This document shows positions 18,016-27,913 of a DNA stretch of 64,000 nucleotides, in pieces (position 1 is the first letter of the stretch; every line of letters starts with the position of its first letter). This DNA is from Dinoroseobacter shibae DFL 12 = DSM 16493 (GTDB taxonomy: Bacteria > Pseudomonadota > Alphaproteobacteria > Rhodobacterales > Rhodobacteraceae), in NCBI RefSeq assembly GCF_000018145.1, contig NC_009952.1, positions 3,534,001-3,598,000 of the forward strand. Reading direction: 5' to 3'. Both the position numbers and the translations under genes were made by a program. The notes under the pieces were generated by a model. The model was given only the letters and a program-made list of their open reading frames with translations, did not search any database and had not been told where the DNA came from.

Positions 18016-19320
18016 TCAACGTTTGATGTTAGTGGTTTCTTGCAACATCTCGTCGACGGTCTGGATGATCTTGGCATTGGACGAGTACGCCCGCTGCGTC
18101 GTGATCAGCCGGGTCAGCTCTCCGGCCACATCCGCCGCCGATTCTTCAAGTGCAAAGCCGATCACATCCCCTGTCGGTCCTTCGCCCGCATTCCATAAGA
18201 AAAACGGGCCACTTTCGGGCGATATCATGTAGGACTGGTTGTCCCGGCTCAGGAGTCCGTTGGGATTGGGCACATCCGCCAAGGGAACCTGGTAGATGGT
18301 GCGCGTGAAGCCGGTATCATAGACTGCGACAACAAATCCGTTGGGGTCCACCTCGACGGTAGAGAGATTTCCAACAGGCGATCCATTCTTCGAGATCGAC
18401 ACCGGTGCAAACGTATCAGACAGCTGTGTCATGCCGTTTTCGTCCCCGACGCTACCGATCTTCACTGTAACCGGTCCACCGTCAGCGGTAATCTCAACCG
18501 TCCCCTGCACCGGATCGAAAGGACCGCCGGAAACAGCCGTCACGGACGCCAGGGTGCCACCCGCGCCGCGACTATCATCGAAAGTGAGTTCGTACTCGCC
18601 AACAACGGCGCCACCCGAAGCAGAGTCCGTAATCGTCATGGTCCAGGTGTTGGACGCTCCGGACGCAGGCACCTGGGGCGTATAGGTCACGCCCAGCGTT
18701 TCAGAGGTTCCGAGATTTCCGAAGTACTCGATCGAAAGGTCGATCGAGTCACCGGACGATCCTGCCTCGGTTTCGCTTGCAGGCAGGTTCACGCCCAGGT
18801 CGATCCGCGTGGTCGGGTCTCCGGCAAACTGGTTGAGATTGACGGTGATCGGTTCCAAACCGTCGACGGTATCACGCGGAAACTCCGGCACGGTCCCATC
18901 GGGCGCTGCCGGCCATCCCATCAAAACCATACCTGTTTCCGTGGTCAGAACTCCGTCCGCATTGGGCGAGAACGACCCGGTCGTCATCAGGCTCAAGGGA
19001 TAACCGCCGGTATTCTCATCCAGAGCGGACAGCGTTGTCACAGGCAACATCCCGCTCCCGCCGACAGCAAGATCTGTGGGGTTGCTGGTTGTCACAAGGG
19101 GTCCCTGTTCATCGATGACCCGGGTCGTCGTGACCCGCACACCTCCAGCAGAATAGGTTCCACTGCTGTTCCCATTGATGACGAGAGATTGAAAGTCCGC
19201 TTCGGCCCGCTTGTACCCGTAGGTAGAAGAGTTCGCGATATTGTCGGAAATCGTGGCCAGCCTGGTCGCGTTGGCATTCAACCCCGAGACTCCCGCATTC
19301 AGAGAGGAGGAAATAGTCAT
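18016..19320 (-). CDS. flgE: Flagellar hook protein FlgE
   Basis: A 434-residue subunit of the hook. It begins with the rod/hook signature SSLNAGVSGLNANATRLATI followed by DNIANSSTYGYKRAEADF, and ends with an axial helix (TTQRAYSSNAKIIQTVDEML). The middle (about 90-350) is beta-rich and variable. FlgE polymerises under the FlgD cap and is measured by FliK, both encoded at 1.6-4.7 kb. It leads the flgE-flgK-flgL-flgI run, with motB 83 bases upstream. Confidence 0.94.
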   Translation of the reverse strand: MTISSSLNAGVSGLNANATRLATISDNIANSSTYGYKRAEADFQSLVINGNSSGTYSAGGVRVTTTRVIDEQGPLVTTSNPTDLAVGGSGMLPVTTLSALDENTGGYPLSLMTTGSFSPNADGVLTTETGMVLMGWPAAPDGTVPEFPRDTVDGLEPITVNLNQFAGDPTTRIDLGVNLPASETEAGSSGDSIDLSIEYFGNLGTSETLGVTYTPQVPASGASNTWTMTITDSASGGAVVGEYELTFDDSRGAGGTLASVTAVSGGPFDPVQGTVEITADGGPVTVKIGSVGDENGMTQLSDTFAPVSISKNGSPVGNLSTVEVDPNGFVVAVYDTGFTRTIYQVPLADVPNPNGLLSRDNQSYMISPESGPFFLWNAGEGPTGDVIGFALEESAADVAGELTRLITTQRAYSSNAKIIQTVDEMLQETTNIKR

Positions 19321-19403
19321 ATTGCGCCTTTCTGCTGCATCGACTCCATTGGCGGGACCTTGGAGCCCAAGCAGTTAAGGCTGCCCTAATCAGGCCATAT
19401 TTT

Positions 19404-20222
19404 TTATCCGGAGATCCCATTTCGCAGGAGAACAATTTCCAATCTGTTGTTTTTGCTTGATATATCTGGATAGGCAGCTGGCTTGCGATCCGCCTGCCCG
19501 GCCACTTTCATGATCCGGCTTTCGGCAAACCCATAGGACTCGAGGGTGCTGCGCGCCACATGGGCCCGAGATGTCGAGACCTCCCATGCATCCCGTTCGC
19601 GCAGAACGACCGGCTGACTCGGCACATGCCCGGTGATGGACAGAGGGTTGTCGACAACGGAAAACACCTCATGGATCACCTTCAGAAGGGCTTTGCCCAA
19701 GAGGGTCAGTTCGGTTGATCCGGGTACGAAGACCGTCGCCTCGCCCTGATCGAAAAGATCTACCACAAGGCCACGATCCGTCACACGCGTGCTGACATGC
19801 CGGCGCAGTTGCTCGGCCACATCGCTTTCACCCGATAAACCCAGCAGATCTTCGGACAGCGCCTGCATCCGCGCTTCTTCTGCGGCCCTGAGGGCTTCGA
19901 GCTGACTGGATCTGGACGAGTTTTCGGACCCGCCGGTTCCGCTGCGGGCCAAGGAGACGTCGGAAAAGATGTTGTCACCTCCGAACATACCTTCGCCACC
20001 ACCGGAAATGCGGTTGACCGGGATTGTCGGATTGAAATAGTCCGCAATCCCCTTGCGTTGCTTTTCGGTCGTCGCATTCAACAGCCACATCAGCATGAAA
20101 AAAGCCATCATCGCGGTCACGAAGTCCGCATAGGCGACTTTCCATGCACCACCATGGTGACCGCCGCCGGCAACAACTTTTTTTCGCTTGATGATGACCG
20201 GTGCGGGAGTATCCCCACCCAT
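19404..20222 (-). CDS. motB: Flagellar motor stator protein MotB
   Basis: A 272-residue protein with one membrane helix near the N-terminus (YADFVTAMMAFFMLMWLLNA). It holds the conserved proton-binding Asp (Asp33 if the ATG at 20222 is used). The plug segment KGIADYFNPTIPV follows. The C-terminal OmpA-like domain (GHVPSQP, then TSRAHVARSTLESYGF and NNRLEIVLL) binds peptidoglycan. The ATG at 20222 is preceded by AGAGG; GTG codons at 20243 and 20225 are alternatives. No motA is seen in the window, so the partner must be encoded elsewhere. Confidence 0.92.
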   Translation of the reverse strand: MGGDTPAPVIIKRKKVVAGGGHHGGAWKVAYADFVTAMMAFFMLMWLLNATTEKQRKGIADYFNPTIPVNRISGGGEGMFGGDNIFSDVSLARSGTGGSENSSRSSQLEALRAAEEARMQALSEDLLGLSGESDVAEQLRRHVSTRVTDRGLVVDLFDQGEATVFVPGSTELTLLGKALLKVIHEVFSVVDNPLSITGHVPSQPVVLRERDAWEVSTSRAHVARSTLESYGFAESRIMKVAGQADRKPAAYPDISSKNNRLEIVLLRNGISG

Positions 20223-20407
20223 CACATCACCTCTATACTTCACCCAACACAGGGTTTAGCGCAGTCGTCTTAAGGGCCTGCTAACAGGTAAAATGCGCTG
20301 CAACTTGGCCAGCACCACTTTCTGCCCAGTACAGCGAGGATCGGTTTGCGAGCCCACGCAGATCAGGTAAAGATCGGGCAAAGGGCAAGGTTGACAGGGC
20401 GGCGGAC

Positions 20408-22192
20408 ATGCTGGGAGCGGATTTCAGACCATACAAGGTGATCTTTCCCATAATGACCGCGCTGTTCCTGACGCCCGCAACGGCCCAGGAACTGGTGATA
20501 TCGGCCCCGGAGGAGATCGAGGACGCCTTGCGTGCCTCGTCCTTGACCCGTGTTGCTCTCGCAGAGGAGACCACGACAAGCCAGGATATCGTTGCCGCGG
20601 CAAAAGCGGACTACCGGCGATTTGTTTCCGCGCTTTATGCCAAGGGTTACTACTCCGCGACGGTGTCGATCGAGATCGATGGACGCGAGGTTTCTTCGCT
20701 TTCCCCGTTCGAGACGCCCGCTCAGGTCGCCACGATTTCCGTCGCCGTGGATCCCGGCCCTCTGTTTCGGTTCGGACGTGCAGAGGTGACCCCTCTGGCC
20801 CCGGACACCGAGCTTCCAGATGAGTTCCAGACGGGGGAGCCAGCACTCAGCGGGCTTATCAGCCAGGCCGCCCGGGCCGCGGTACAGGGTTGGCGCGACC
20901 AAGGGCACGCGAAGGTTGCCGTTGCCGGGCAATCCGTGACCGCAAATCATGCCGACGCAGAACTGGACGTGACCGTCACCCTCGATACCGGACCTCGGCT
21001 GACATTTGGCAACCTCGAAATCACGGGGAACGAAGATGTCCGCACCGAGAGAGTCGAGGCCATGATCGGCTTCGAGCCCGGCATGCAGTTTTCCGATGAC
21101 AACCTCGACACGATCCAACGCCGCGTCCAGAGAACCGGTGCTTTCCGTTTCGCCCTCGTGAAAGAAGCGGAGGTGGCAAACCCGGACGACACGATCGACA
21201 TCCTTGTGGAGGTACAAGAAGAGCAGAAGCGCCGCCTTGGCTTCGGCGGGGAAATCGGCAGCAGCGATGGTGTATCGCTGACGGCATTCTGGTTTCACCG
21301 AAACTTGCTTGGCGGGGCGGAGCGCCTGCGCTTCGATGTCGCCCTGTCACGGGAAATCGAAGACAATGCAGAGCTGGAATACCTGGTCGGAACGTCATTC
21401 GTAAAACCGTCGGTTTTTGCACCGGAGGGCGATTTCAGGACCTCCATCAGCATCTCGCGTGAGGCGAGCGAGAGCTTCCGCGAAGATATTTTCGAGTTCA
21501 ATATCGGCTTCGACTATCGGTTGACCGAAGACCTGTTCACCTATGGTGGGTTGCGGCTGACAACCACGCGGACCGATCTCCGCCCGGAGAAACGCGATTT
21601 CCTGATCGTTGGCGCACCCTTTGGCCTGGTCTATGACAACCGAGAGATCACCACGGATGCTCGTGAGGGTATCTACGCCAAAGCAGAACTGTTCCCCTTC
21701 CTGGGGCAAAGAGATGCGGATGACGGAGCCCGCCTGACAGTGGACGCGCGATACTATCGCAGTTTCGCCGAGGAATCTCTAACCCTTGCTGCACGCGGGC
21801 AACTCGGCAGCGTGTTCAACGCGCGCTCTGGTGCGGTGCCGGAATCGTTCCTGTTCCTCTCCGGGGGGGGTGGAACAGTCCGCGGACAACCGTTCGAGTC
21901 TCTCGGGGTGGACCGCAACGGAACCGTCGGCAGCGGCGAAGGCTTTGCCGGCCTGTCGCTGGAAGCCCGTTACAGGCTTACTGACACGATCGGCGCCGTT
22001 GGTTTCTTCGACTACGGCTTCATCACCGAGGGCGATGTCTTCACAGGATCGGGCAAAAGCCATAGCGGTGCGGGGCTCGGATTGCGCTATGATACGCCGG
22101 TCGGGCCGATCCGGCTGGACATCGCCGCACCTGTGGGTGGCGATACCGATGACGGTGTGCAGTTCTATTTCGGGTTGGGACAATCCTTTTGA
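20408..22192 (+). CDS. tamA: Outer-membrane autotransporter assembly protein TamA
   Basis: A 594-residue BamA/Omp85-family protein. An N-terminal signal-like segment (VIFPIMTALFLTPATAQ) is followed by POTRA-type repeats up to about residue 270 (for example LTFGNLEITGNEDVRTERVE) and a C-terminal 16-strand barrel (GLVYDNREITTDAREG, and FLFLSGGGGTVRGQPFESLG with the conserved VRGF-like loop). It inserts proteins or lipids into the outer membrane with TamB. The stop overlaps the tamB start by 4 bases (TTGA). Confidence 0.93.
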   Translation: MLGADFRPYKVIFPIMTALFLTPATAQELVISAPEEIEDALRASSLTRVALAEETTTSQDIVAAAKADYRRFVSALYAKGYYSATVSIEIDGREVSSLSPFETPAQVATISVAVDPGPLFRFGRAEVTPLAPDTELPDEFQTGEPALSGLISQAARAAVQGWRDQGHAKVAVAGQSVTANHADAELDVTVTLDTGPRLTFGNLEITGNEDVRTERVEAMIGFEPGMQFSDDNLDTIQRRVQRTGAFRFALVKEAEVANPDDTIDILVEVQEEQKRRLGFGGEIGSSDGVSLTAFWFHRNLLGGAERLRFDVALSREIEDNAELEYLVGTSFVKPSVFAPEGDFRTSISISREASESFREDIFEFNIGFDYRLTEDLFTYGGLRLTTTRTDLRPEKRDFLIVGAPFGLVYDNREITTDAREGIYAKAELFPFLGQRDADDGARLTVDARYYRSFAEESLTLAARGQLGSVFNARSGAVPESFLFLSGGGGTVRGQPFESLGVDRNGTVGSGEGFAGLSLEARYRLTDTIGAVGFFDYGFITEGDVFTGSGKSHSGAGLGLRYDTPVGPIRLDIAAPVGGDTDDGVQFYFGLGQSF

Positions 22193-25100
22193 AACGGTTT
22201 CTGACATATCTGCTTTGCCTGCTGTGGCTGCCCCTCGGAGCACTGGCACAGGACGAAGAAAAAGGTGGGCTTGAGGGTCTGCTCGAGCGCAGCCTCTCCA
22301 GTGAGACTTTTCAGGTCACTGTGGACGGGCTGTCGGGTGCGCTGTCCTCGACTGCCTCCATCGAGAAACTGACCTTTTCCGATCCGAGCGGGCCATGGCT
22401 CGAGATTGAGAACGCGGCACTGAACTGGACCCGGACGGCTCTTCTGCGCGGGCGTGTGCAGGTCGCGGAGTTGGCGGCCGAGCGCATTCGCGTCTTGCGC
22501 CTACCCGCAGGCCCAGAAGAAGACCCCGAGTTGCCCTCCGCCGCCGCAGAGCCCTTTAGCTTCAACTTGCCAGAACTGCCGGTTTCCATAGAGGTAGAGC
22601 GCTTCTCGGCTGGCGAGATCTTTGTCGCCGCCCCGGTCATCGGAGAAGAAGTCGTCGCGACCCTCGAGGGTGGTTTGCGGCTGGTGGATGGCGAAGGATC
22701 GGTGAATCTGGACTTGCTGCGCACGGATGTCACAGGAACGGCGCTCAAACTCGACGCCAGTTTCGAGAACGAGACCGAAGAACTGGTGGTGGAGTTGGAC
22801 GCACAGGCGCGCGAAGGCGGTCTGATCGCGCGAAAGTCGGGCATTCCGAACGCACCGGCGCTCGACTTGAACGTGGCGGGCCGCGGCCTTTTGTCGGATT
22901 TCACGGCTGACGTGAATTTCGCCACTGCGGACAGCACCCGGTTGGGCGGTGTCGTTCAATTGCTTGCCGCCGCAGCCGAGGACCCAACCGACGGTGTGGA
23001 CAGGCGCATCATCGCATCCCTTTCCGGGGATGTACGTCCCTTGGTAATAGCGGACCTGCAAAGCTTCTTCGGCGAAGAAACGAAAATCGATATCGAAACG
23101 GTCTTGGCTGGGTCCGGCGCCATCGCAGTGCCCCGACTGCACTTGACGACGAATCAACTCAATCTGCGCTCGACCGTTTCGCTGACCGAAGCACTTTGGC
23201 CGGAAAAGATCGCACTCTTCGCGCGCCTCCACGGCGAGGACGGAGAACCGATTGCACTGCCGGTGCCCGGAAGTCCCACCGAACTGTCGCGTGCGTATAT
23301 CAGTTTTTCCTATGATGAGGCGGGCGCATCGGTCTGGTCTGCTGTCATAACCGCCTCGGACCTTTCGCAAGGAGATATCTCCTTGGATACCATCGACCTG
23401 CGCGGTGCAGGCCAACTGGCCCTGCCAAGCAACACCGAAGCCGGTGCTGTATCCGGTCAGCTCAGCGGGGGCGTGGGTGGGCTCGATCTGGGCGACCCGA
23501 CCTTGCAGGGCGCTGTGCGGGACGAAGTCGCGTTCGCGACCTCTTTTGCCTGGCGCAAGGGGGAGCCTCTGGACATCGGTGGCGCCGAAATTGCCTTGGG
23601 CGATGTCGAGCTTAACCTCACCGGACTTTTCGCGAACCTCGCGGCCGGCGTGGATTTCGACGGGGCGATCAGTCTTGATGCACCCGACCTGTCGCGCTTC
23701 GCACAGCTCGCCGGACAAGATCTGAACGGGGCTGTGTCGCTGGATATCGAGGGGACGGCTACACTTCTGTCGGGCATGTTCGACCTTGCGATCCGTGGAA
23801 ACGCAGATGAGCTGCGGACCGGCATTGCGCAAGCGGACGACCTGCTGGGTGGCACGGCCAGCCTGGCGTTCGATGGCGCACGGGACGAAAACGGTATCTC
23901 CATCCGCCAAGCTTCCCTTCAGACTACGGCAATCGGCGTTGAGGCTGAGGGCACGCTGGGCAATGCAGCTGGAGAGATTTCGCTGACCGCTAAACTCGAC
24001 AATCTGGCGCGACTTGTGCCGGACTTGCCAGGTCCGACCTCATTCACCGGCACGGTCACCCAGAGCGGAGAAACACTGCGGGTGTCAGGCCAAGGCTCGG
24101 GGCCCGCGGGTCTGGACCTGTCGATCGACGGAGATGTGGCCGCGAATTTCACAACCGCTGATCTGACCGTGGGTGGGGGCACCTCTCTGGTGATCGCAAG
24201 CCCATTCATCGCACCAAGAACCGCCACCGGCAGACTGGATTTCGACCTGGCGGTTGCAGGACCCCTGGGACTGGAGGCGGTTTCAGGCACCGTATCCCTC
24301 CAGGACGCGCGCGTGGCCGACCCTTCCATCGGCTTTGCCCTGGAGAACCTAGGCGGCTCAGCGCAGCTTGATGCCGGCACTCTGGGCCTCGACTTTTCTG
24401 GACGCGGGAATCGCGGTGGCAGGATCGACCTCGGCGGCAGTCTAGGGCTAACCGGATCGCAAGTGGCGGACCTCAGCGTTGTTCTAGATGATCTGAGACT
24501 GGCAATACAGGGTTTCCTCGCAACTGAACTGGACGGTGAGATCGCCTTCGCAGGCCCACTGACCGGAGGCGCGGCACTGACCGGTGTAATCAATGTCGAT
24601 CAGACCGAGATACGCGTACCCGACGGGGCCGGGGCCAGCGGCGAAATCGACGGCTTGCGACATGTACGTGCGCCCGAGCCGGTGCGCAGAACCTTGACAC
24701 GCGCGGGGCTTGTCACAGTGCCGAAACCACCTTCGGGGGGCGGCGGCCCCGCGATCGGACTGGATTTGACAGTAAATGCACCGTCTCAGATTTTCGTCCG
24801 TGGGTTCGGACTGGATGCGGAACTAGGTGGGGATATCCGGGTGACGGGCACCACCGCCGACCCCCGCCCGGTCGGCGAATTCGACCTTGTGCGCGGACGA
24901 CTGAACATTCTCGGCCAGCGCCTGGAACTGACGGAAGGCAACATCCGTCTGAGCGCAGATCTCATCCCCGATATTCGCTTCGTGGCGACCGTCACCAGCG
25001 ACGATGTCGAGGTGTCGGCCATCGTCGAAGGGCCTGCAGATGATCCAGAGGTGAGCTTCGAGTCCAACCCGCCCCTGCCCGAGGACGAAGCGCTGGCGCG

Positions 25101-25443
25101 CCTGCTGTTCAATGCGGATATAAACAGCCTGAGCCCGATTCAGGCGCTGAGGCTGGCGAACGCCCTTATCGCCGTGCAGAATGGTACGGGGCTGGGTCTT
25201 TTCAATTCTCTGCGGGAGGAAGCTGGGCTCGACGACCTTGACCTTGTCACCGACGAGGATGGGCAAACCAGTCTTCGGCTCGGCAAGTATATCTCTGACG
25301 ATGTCTACACCAATGTGGATGTGAACGCGGACGGAGAAACCGAAATCATTCTGAACATCGACCTGACTGATAGCCTGACAGCGCGGGGAACGGCGGGCAC
25401 CGATGACAGCGCAATCGGCCTGTTTTTCGAACGAGATTACTGA
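22189..25443 (+). CDS. tamB: Translocation and assembly module protein TamB
   Basis: A 1084-residue protein anchored by an N-terminal signal-anchor (FLTYLLCLLWLPLGALAQ). It has many beta-strand repeats (AsmA/TamB taco fold) and the C-terminal DUF490 region (about 750-1084), ending in DDSAIGLFFERDY, an outer-membrane-protein-like end. It spans the periplasm, partnering TamA or moving lipids. The start codon is TTG at 22189, a 4-base overlap with tamA. The 3' end overlaps the convergent rhomboid gene by 7 bases. Confidence 0.93.
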   Translation: MKRFLTYLLCLLWLPLGALAQDEEKGGLEGLLERSLSSETFQVTVDGLSGALSSTASIEKLTFSDPSGPWLEIENAALNWTRTALLRGRVQVAELAAERIRVLRLPAGPEEDPELPSAAAEPFSFNLPELPVSIEVERFSAGEIFVAAPVIGEEVVATLEGGLRLVDGEGSVNLDLLRTDVTGTALKLDASFENETEELVVELDAQAREGGLIARKSGIPNAPALDLNVAGRGLLSDFTADVNFATADSTRLGGVVQLLAAAAEDPTDGVDRRIIASLSGDVRPLVIADLQSFFGEETKIDIETVLAGSGAIAVPRLHLTTNQLNLRSTVSLTEALWPEKIALFARLHGEDGEPIALPVPGSPTELSRAYISFSYDEAGASVWSAVITASDLSQGDISLDTIDLRGAGQLALPSNTEAGAVSGQLSGGVGGLDLGDPTLQGAVRDEVAFATSFAWRKGEPLDIGGAEIALGDVELNLTGLFANLAAGVDFDGAISLDAPDLSRFAQLAGQDLNGAVSLDIEGTATLLSGMFDLAIRGNADELRTGIAQADDLLGGTASLAFDGARDENGISIRQASLQTTAIGVEAEGTLGNAAGEISLTAKLDNLARLVPDLPGPTSFTGTVTQSGETLRVSGQGSGPAGLDLSIDGDVAANFTTADLTVGGGTSLVIASPFIAPRTATGRLDFDLAVAGPLGLEAVSGTVSLQDARVADPSIGFALENLGGSAQLDAGTLGLDFSGRGNRGGRIDLGGSLGLTGSQVADLSVVLDDLRLAIQGFLATELDGEIAFAGPLTGGAALTGVINVDQTEIRVPDGAGASGEIDGLRHVRAPEPVRRTLTRAGLVTVPKPPSGGGGPAIGLDLTVNAPSQIFVRGFGLDAELGGDIRVTGTTADPRPVGEFDLVRGRLNILGQRLELTEGNIRLSADLIPDIRFVATVTSDDVEVSAIVEGPADDPEVSFESNPPLPEDEALARLLFNADINSLSPIQALRLANALIAVQNGTGLGLFNSLREEAGLDDLDLVTDEDGQTSLRLGKYISDDVYTNVDVNADGETEIILNIDLTDSLTARGTAGTDDSAIGLFFERDY

Positions 25444-26141
25444 TCTGTAGGCGGCGGGTCGTCCATGGGGCGTCCCCGAGGATCGAGCAGCATGGCCATC
25501 ACCCAACCCGTGACAAAGCCCCCAAGGTGGGTTTCCCAGGCCAACTGCCCCCCCATTGCCCACCAGAGCGCAATGTTCAGCCCGACCAGGAAAAGAACCG
25601 TTCGAAGGACCGGCCATAGCCCTTCTGACAACAGGAAGCGGTCGAGATAGTCCCACGCCACAATGGCCCCTGCGAGCCCGAACAAGGCGCCAGACGCTCC
25701 CACCATGGGTCGGAGACTCGAGGTCAGCAGCCAGTAGCCGATCGCCCCTCCTATGATCGTTGCCGCGTAAAGCAGCAGGTACTTGCCGCTACCGACACGA
25801 TCGATCACTGCCCGCGAAAGCGAATAGAGCGTCACCATGTTCAGCACGAGATGCAGCAGCCCGCCATGCAGAAACCCGTAGGTAAAGAACATGGCATATG
25901 GCTGCCCTGCGTAGTTTGGGCGCCACGTGCCCAAAAGCCCGGGCCAGAACCCAAGGTATTCCACCACTTCCGCGCGGAGGCGTGGATGATCGATCATGCC
26001 GAGATTGGCCAGCTGCAGGATACCTTCGACGAGAATGCAGAAGCCGATGATGACAAGCGGCGCGATCATCGAGACCTGCGCGGGGCAGTTGGCGTTATCT
26101 TCAGGGCCCGGAGCGCGGGAAATCGGATTGAGATCTTTCAT
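25437..26141 (-). CDS. Rhomboid-family intramembrane serine protease
   Basis: A 234-residue polytopic membrane protein with 6 or 7 hydrophobic segments. The catalytic dyad is visible: Ser150 in VGASGALFGLAG and His205 in WETHLGGFVTGW. The rhomboid-typical HGGLLHLVLNMVTLY (about residues 92-106) is also present. It cleaves transmembrane substrates, none known here. A short terminator-like hairpin lies upstream of its start on the same strand, belonging to the exosortase gene. Confidence 0.93.
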   Translation of the reverse strand: MKDLNPISRAPGPEDNANCPAQVSMIAPLVIIGFCILVEGILQLANLGMIDHPRLRAEVVEYLGFWPGLLGTWRPNYAGQPYAMFFTYGFLHGGLLHLVLNMVTLYSLSRAVIDRVGSGKYLLLYAATIIGGAIGYWLLTSSLRPMVGASGALFGLAGAIVAWDYLDRFLLSEGLWPVLRTVLFLVGLNIALWWAMGGQLAWETHLGGFVTGWVMAMLLDPRGRPMDDPPPTDQ

Positions 26142-26143
26142 GA

Positions 26144-26177
26144 AAAACAGGACCCGTCAGGAAGCATTCCTGACGGG
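26144..26177 (-). terminator. Intrinsic terminator after the exosortase gene
   Basis: On the minus strand the arms CCCGTCAGGAA and TTCCTGACGGG form a perfect 11-bp stem with a 3-base loop, followed by TCCTGTTTTT. It lies 26 bases after the exosortase stop and directly before the rhomboid start (26141). Confidence 0.85.
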
Positions 26178-26202
26178 CACCGTAGTCATAATTTCAAGGT
26201 GT

Positions 26203-27804
26203 TCAAAGGGGAACGAAGCGCGGCAGCTTGACCAGTGCCTCTTCCATGAATTCTTGCAAACGCTGATCCGCCAGAGCCTCGTCTTCATCTCCGTAAATCG
26301 GGGTGACGAAACGGACCATCGCCCCCTCGGTCCGACCGTGCATCAGCCCATCGTAGACCACGTAGGCCTTCGCCACATAATCATTCGTCAGGCGCTTCCC
26401 GCGCTGCTCAAACCAGTAGTAGACAAGCTGCTTCACGAGGCCCTTCTGGATGACGGCGCGGTTCAGTTCGAACGTGCCATATTCCGTATCCGGGAACGAG
26501 ACTTCATATGGCTCCAGGGAAAACACCTCCCAGCCACCCGCGGGCAAACAAACCTCCGGCGAATGAATACCGCTCCCTTCGGTTTGGTTGTTATAGAACG
26601 CGACGAAGAAGTTAATCGCGGTGTCCGTGACCCTGTTCTGGTAAGTGGCATTTATATAATCGTCGGCGCCCAAGACTTGCTCGACTTGAGTGTCAAGCGG
26701 CACCTGCACCCCCCGCCAGTCTTCTATCGTGCGCGGGAAGATCGCGAATGGATCGCGTTCAACGGGTGCGCCTGCGCCTGGGTTGAGCGCCAGAAGCAGG
26801 GCCGAGAACACCACCGTGATGCCGGTCGCCACCATCATCTGGGTCGAATTGCTGATCTGCGTGATCCGGGCGGAGATCCCTCCAAGCCCGTTGAAGTCAA
26901 GGTCGATCGCTTCGCTCAACGGCAGGGGGTTCGGTGTCAGACGCTGCAGGGCAATTGCAGTCAGGAAGAGGATCGCGATGCAGGATCCAAAGATCACCCA
27001 GCCCTCGAAGAAGTGCATGAAGCCCTCGGCGTGCTGGATGCCGTAGGAATTGACCATGATGCCGATGATCCCGATCCGAACGGAGTTCATGAACACTGCG
27101 AGCGGTGCCGCCATGACCAGCAGCACGATCTTGTGCCAGAAAGGACCGCGGTACAGGATCGCGAACAGGTAGGAGAAGGACAAGATGGGGAAGAGATACC
27201 GCAAACCGGAACACGCCTCGGCAACCTGCAGCTTGTAGACCCCGAGGTCGATAATGTTGCCTTCGAGGAACACGGGCACGCCCGCCAACTGCACGAACCA
27301 GACCCCAACCACCGAAGATATACCCTGCAGAAATATGGTCATGTGCCAGTACATGAACTGCGGCAACGGCAGCATGAAGATTAGGTGGAACACAGGCAGC
27401 TGGTGCCTGATACCCTGTTTCCAACCGAACACCGTCAGCACGACCCCGCCGGTCCATATGATGAACCCGTAAGTGATGATGTCCGGAATCCGGGAGAGGT
27501 TTCCAGCAAGCGCAATCAGAAGACCCAGTCCGATGACAAGGACACCGGGCCAGCGGTTCACAGCCTCGCCCGGTGTGGCTGCGGGCTTGTCCCGCAGCTC
27601 GCGCAAGAACAGATAGAGCGAAATCAGAGGGATCAGCGGACCATGGCTATACTCGGGTGTCGACCACGCCCGTGCGAGGGACACGAACCCCGACCAGAAC
27701 AAAGGCAGCGATACCACCAGAAGCAGCACAAAGGACGTCAGCCCGATAAAATTTACTTTCAGGCCAGATGGGCCACGACCTAGAAAATCCGTAGACGTCG
27801 ACAT
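26203..27804 (-). CDS. Exosortase XrtD-type fused to EpsI domain
   Basis: A 533-residue membrane protein. Residues 1 to about 320 are an exosortase with about eight hydrophobic helices. Its active site matches the family: Cys198 in [13 protein letters not shown], Arg243 in [11 protein letters not shown] and His264 in [11 protein letters not shown]. The C-terminal part (from about residue 340) is an EpsI/DUF3485 domain ([19 protein letters not shown]). This fused layout is that of XrtD, which in alphaproteobacteria recognises a VPLPA-CTERM sorting signal and transfers or anchors surface proteins. AGGTGA precedes the ATG. No VPLPA-type substrate is seen in this window. Confidence 0.92.
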   Translation of the reverse strand: MSTSTDFLGRGPSGLKVNFIGLTSFVLLLVVSLPLFWSGFVSLARAWSTPEYSHGPLIPLISLYLFLRELRDKPAATPGEAVNRWPGVLVIGLGLLIALAGNLSRIPDIITYGFIIWTGGVVLTVFGWKQGIRHQLPVFHLIFMLPLPQFMYWHMTIFLQGISSVVGVWFVQLAGVPVFLEGNIIDLGVYKLQVAEACSGLRYLFPILSFSYLFAILYRGPFWHKIVLLVMAAPLAVFMNSVRIGIIGIMVNSYGIQHAEGFMHFFEGWVIFGSCIAILFLTAIALQRLTPNPLPLSEAIDLDFNGLGGISARITQISNSTQMMVATGITVVFSALLLALNPGAGAPVERDPFAIFPRTIEDWRGVQVPLDTQVEQVLGADDYINATYQNRVTDTAINFFVAFYNNQTEGSGIHSPEVCLPAGGWEVFSLEPYEVSFPDTEYGTFELNRAVIQKGLVKQLVYYWFEQRGKRLTNDYVAKAYVVYDGLMHGRTEGAMVRFVTPIYGDEDEALADQRLQEFMEEALVKLPRFVPL

Positions 27805-27913
27805 TCAAATCACCTGAATTTACGGTTTGGGGGTCGATGGATTGCATAGTCACTCGGTCGTGTGCAGCCCCATGGGTCGCGCACGATGATCATTCCACAA
27901 CACACACTCTTGC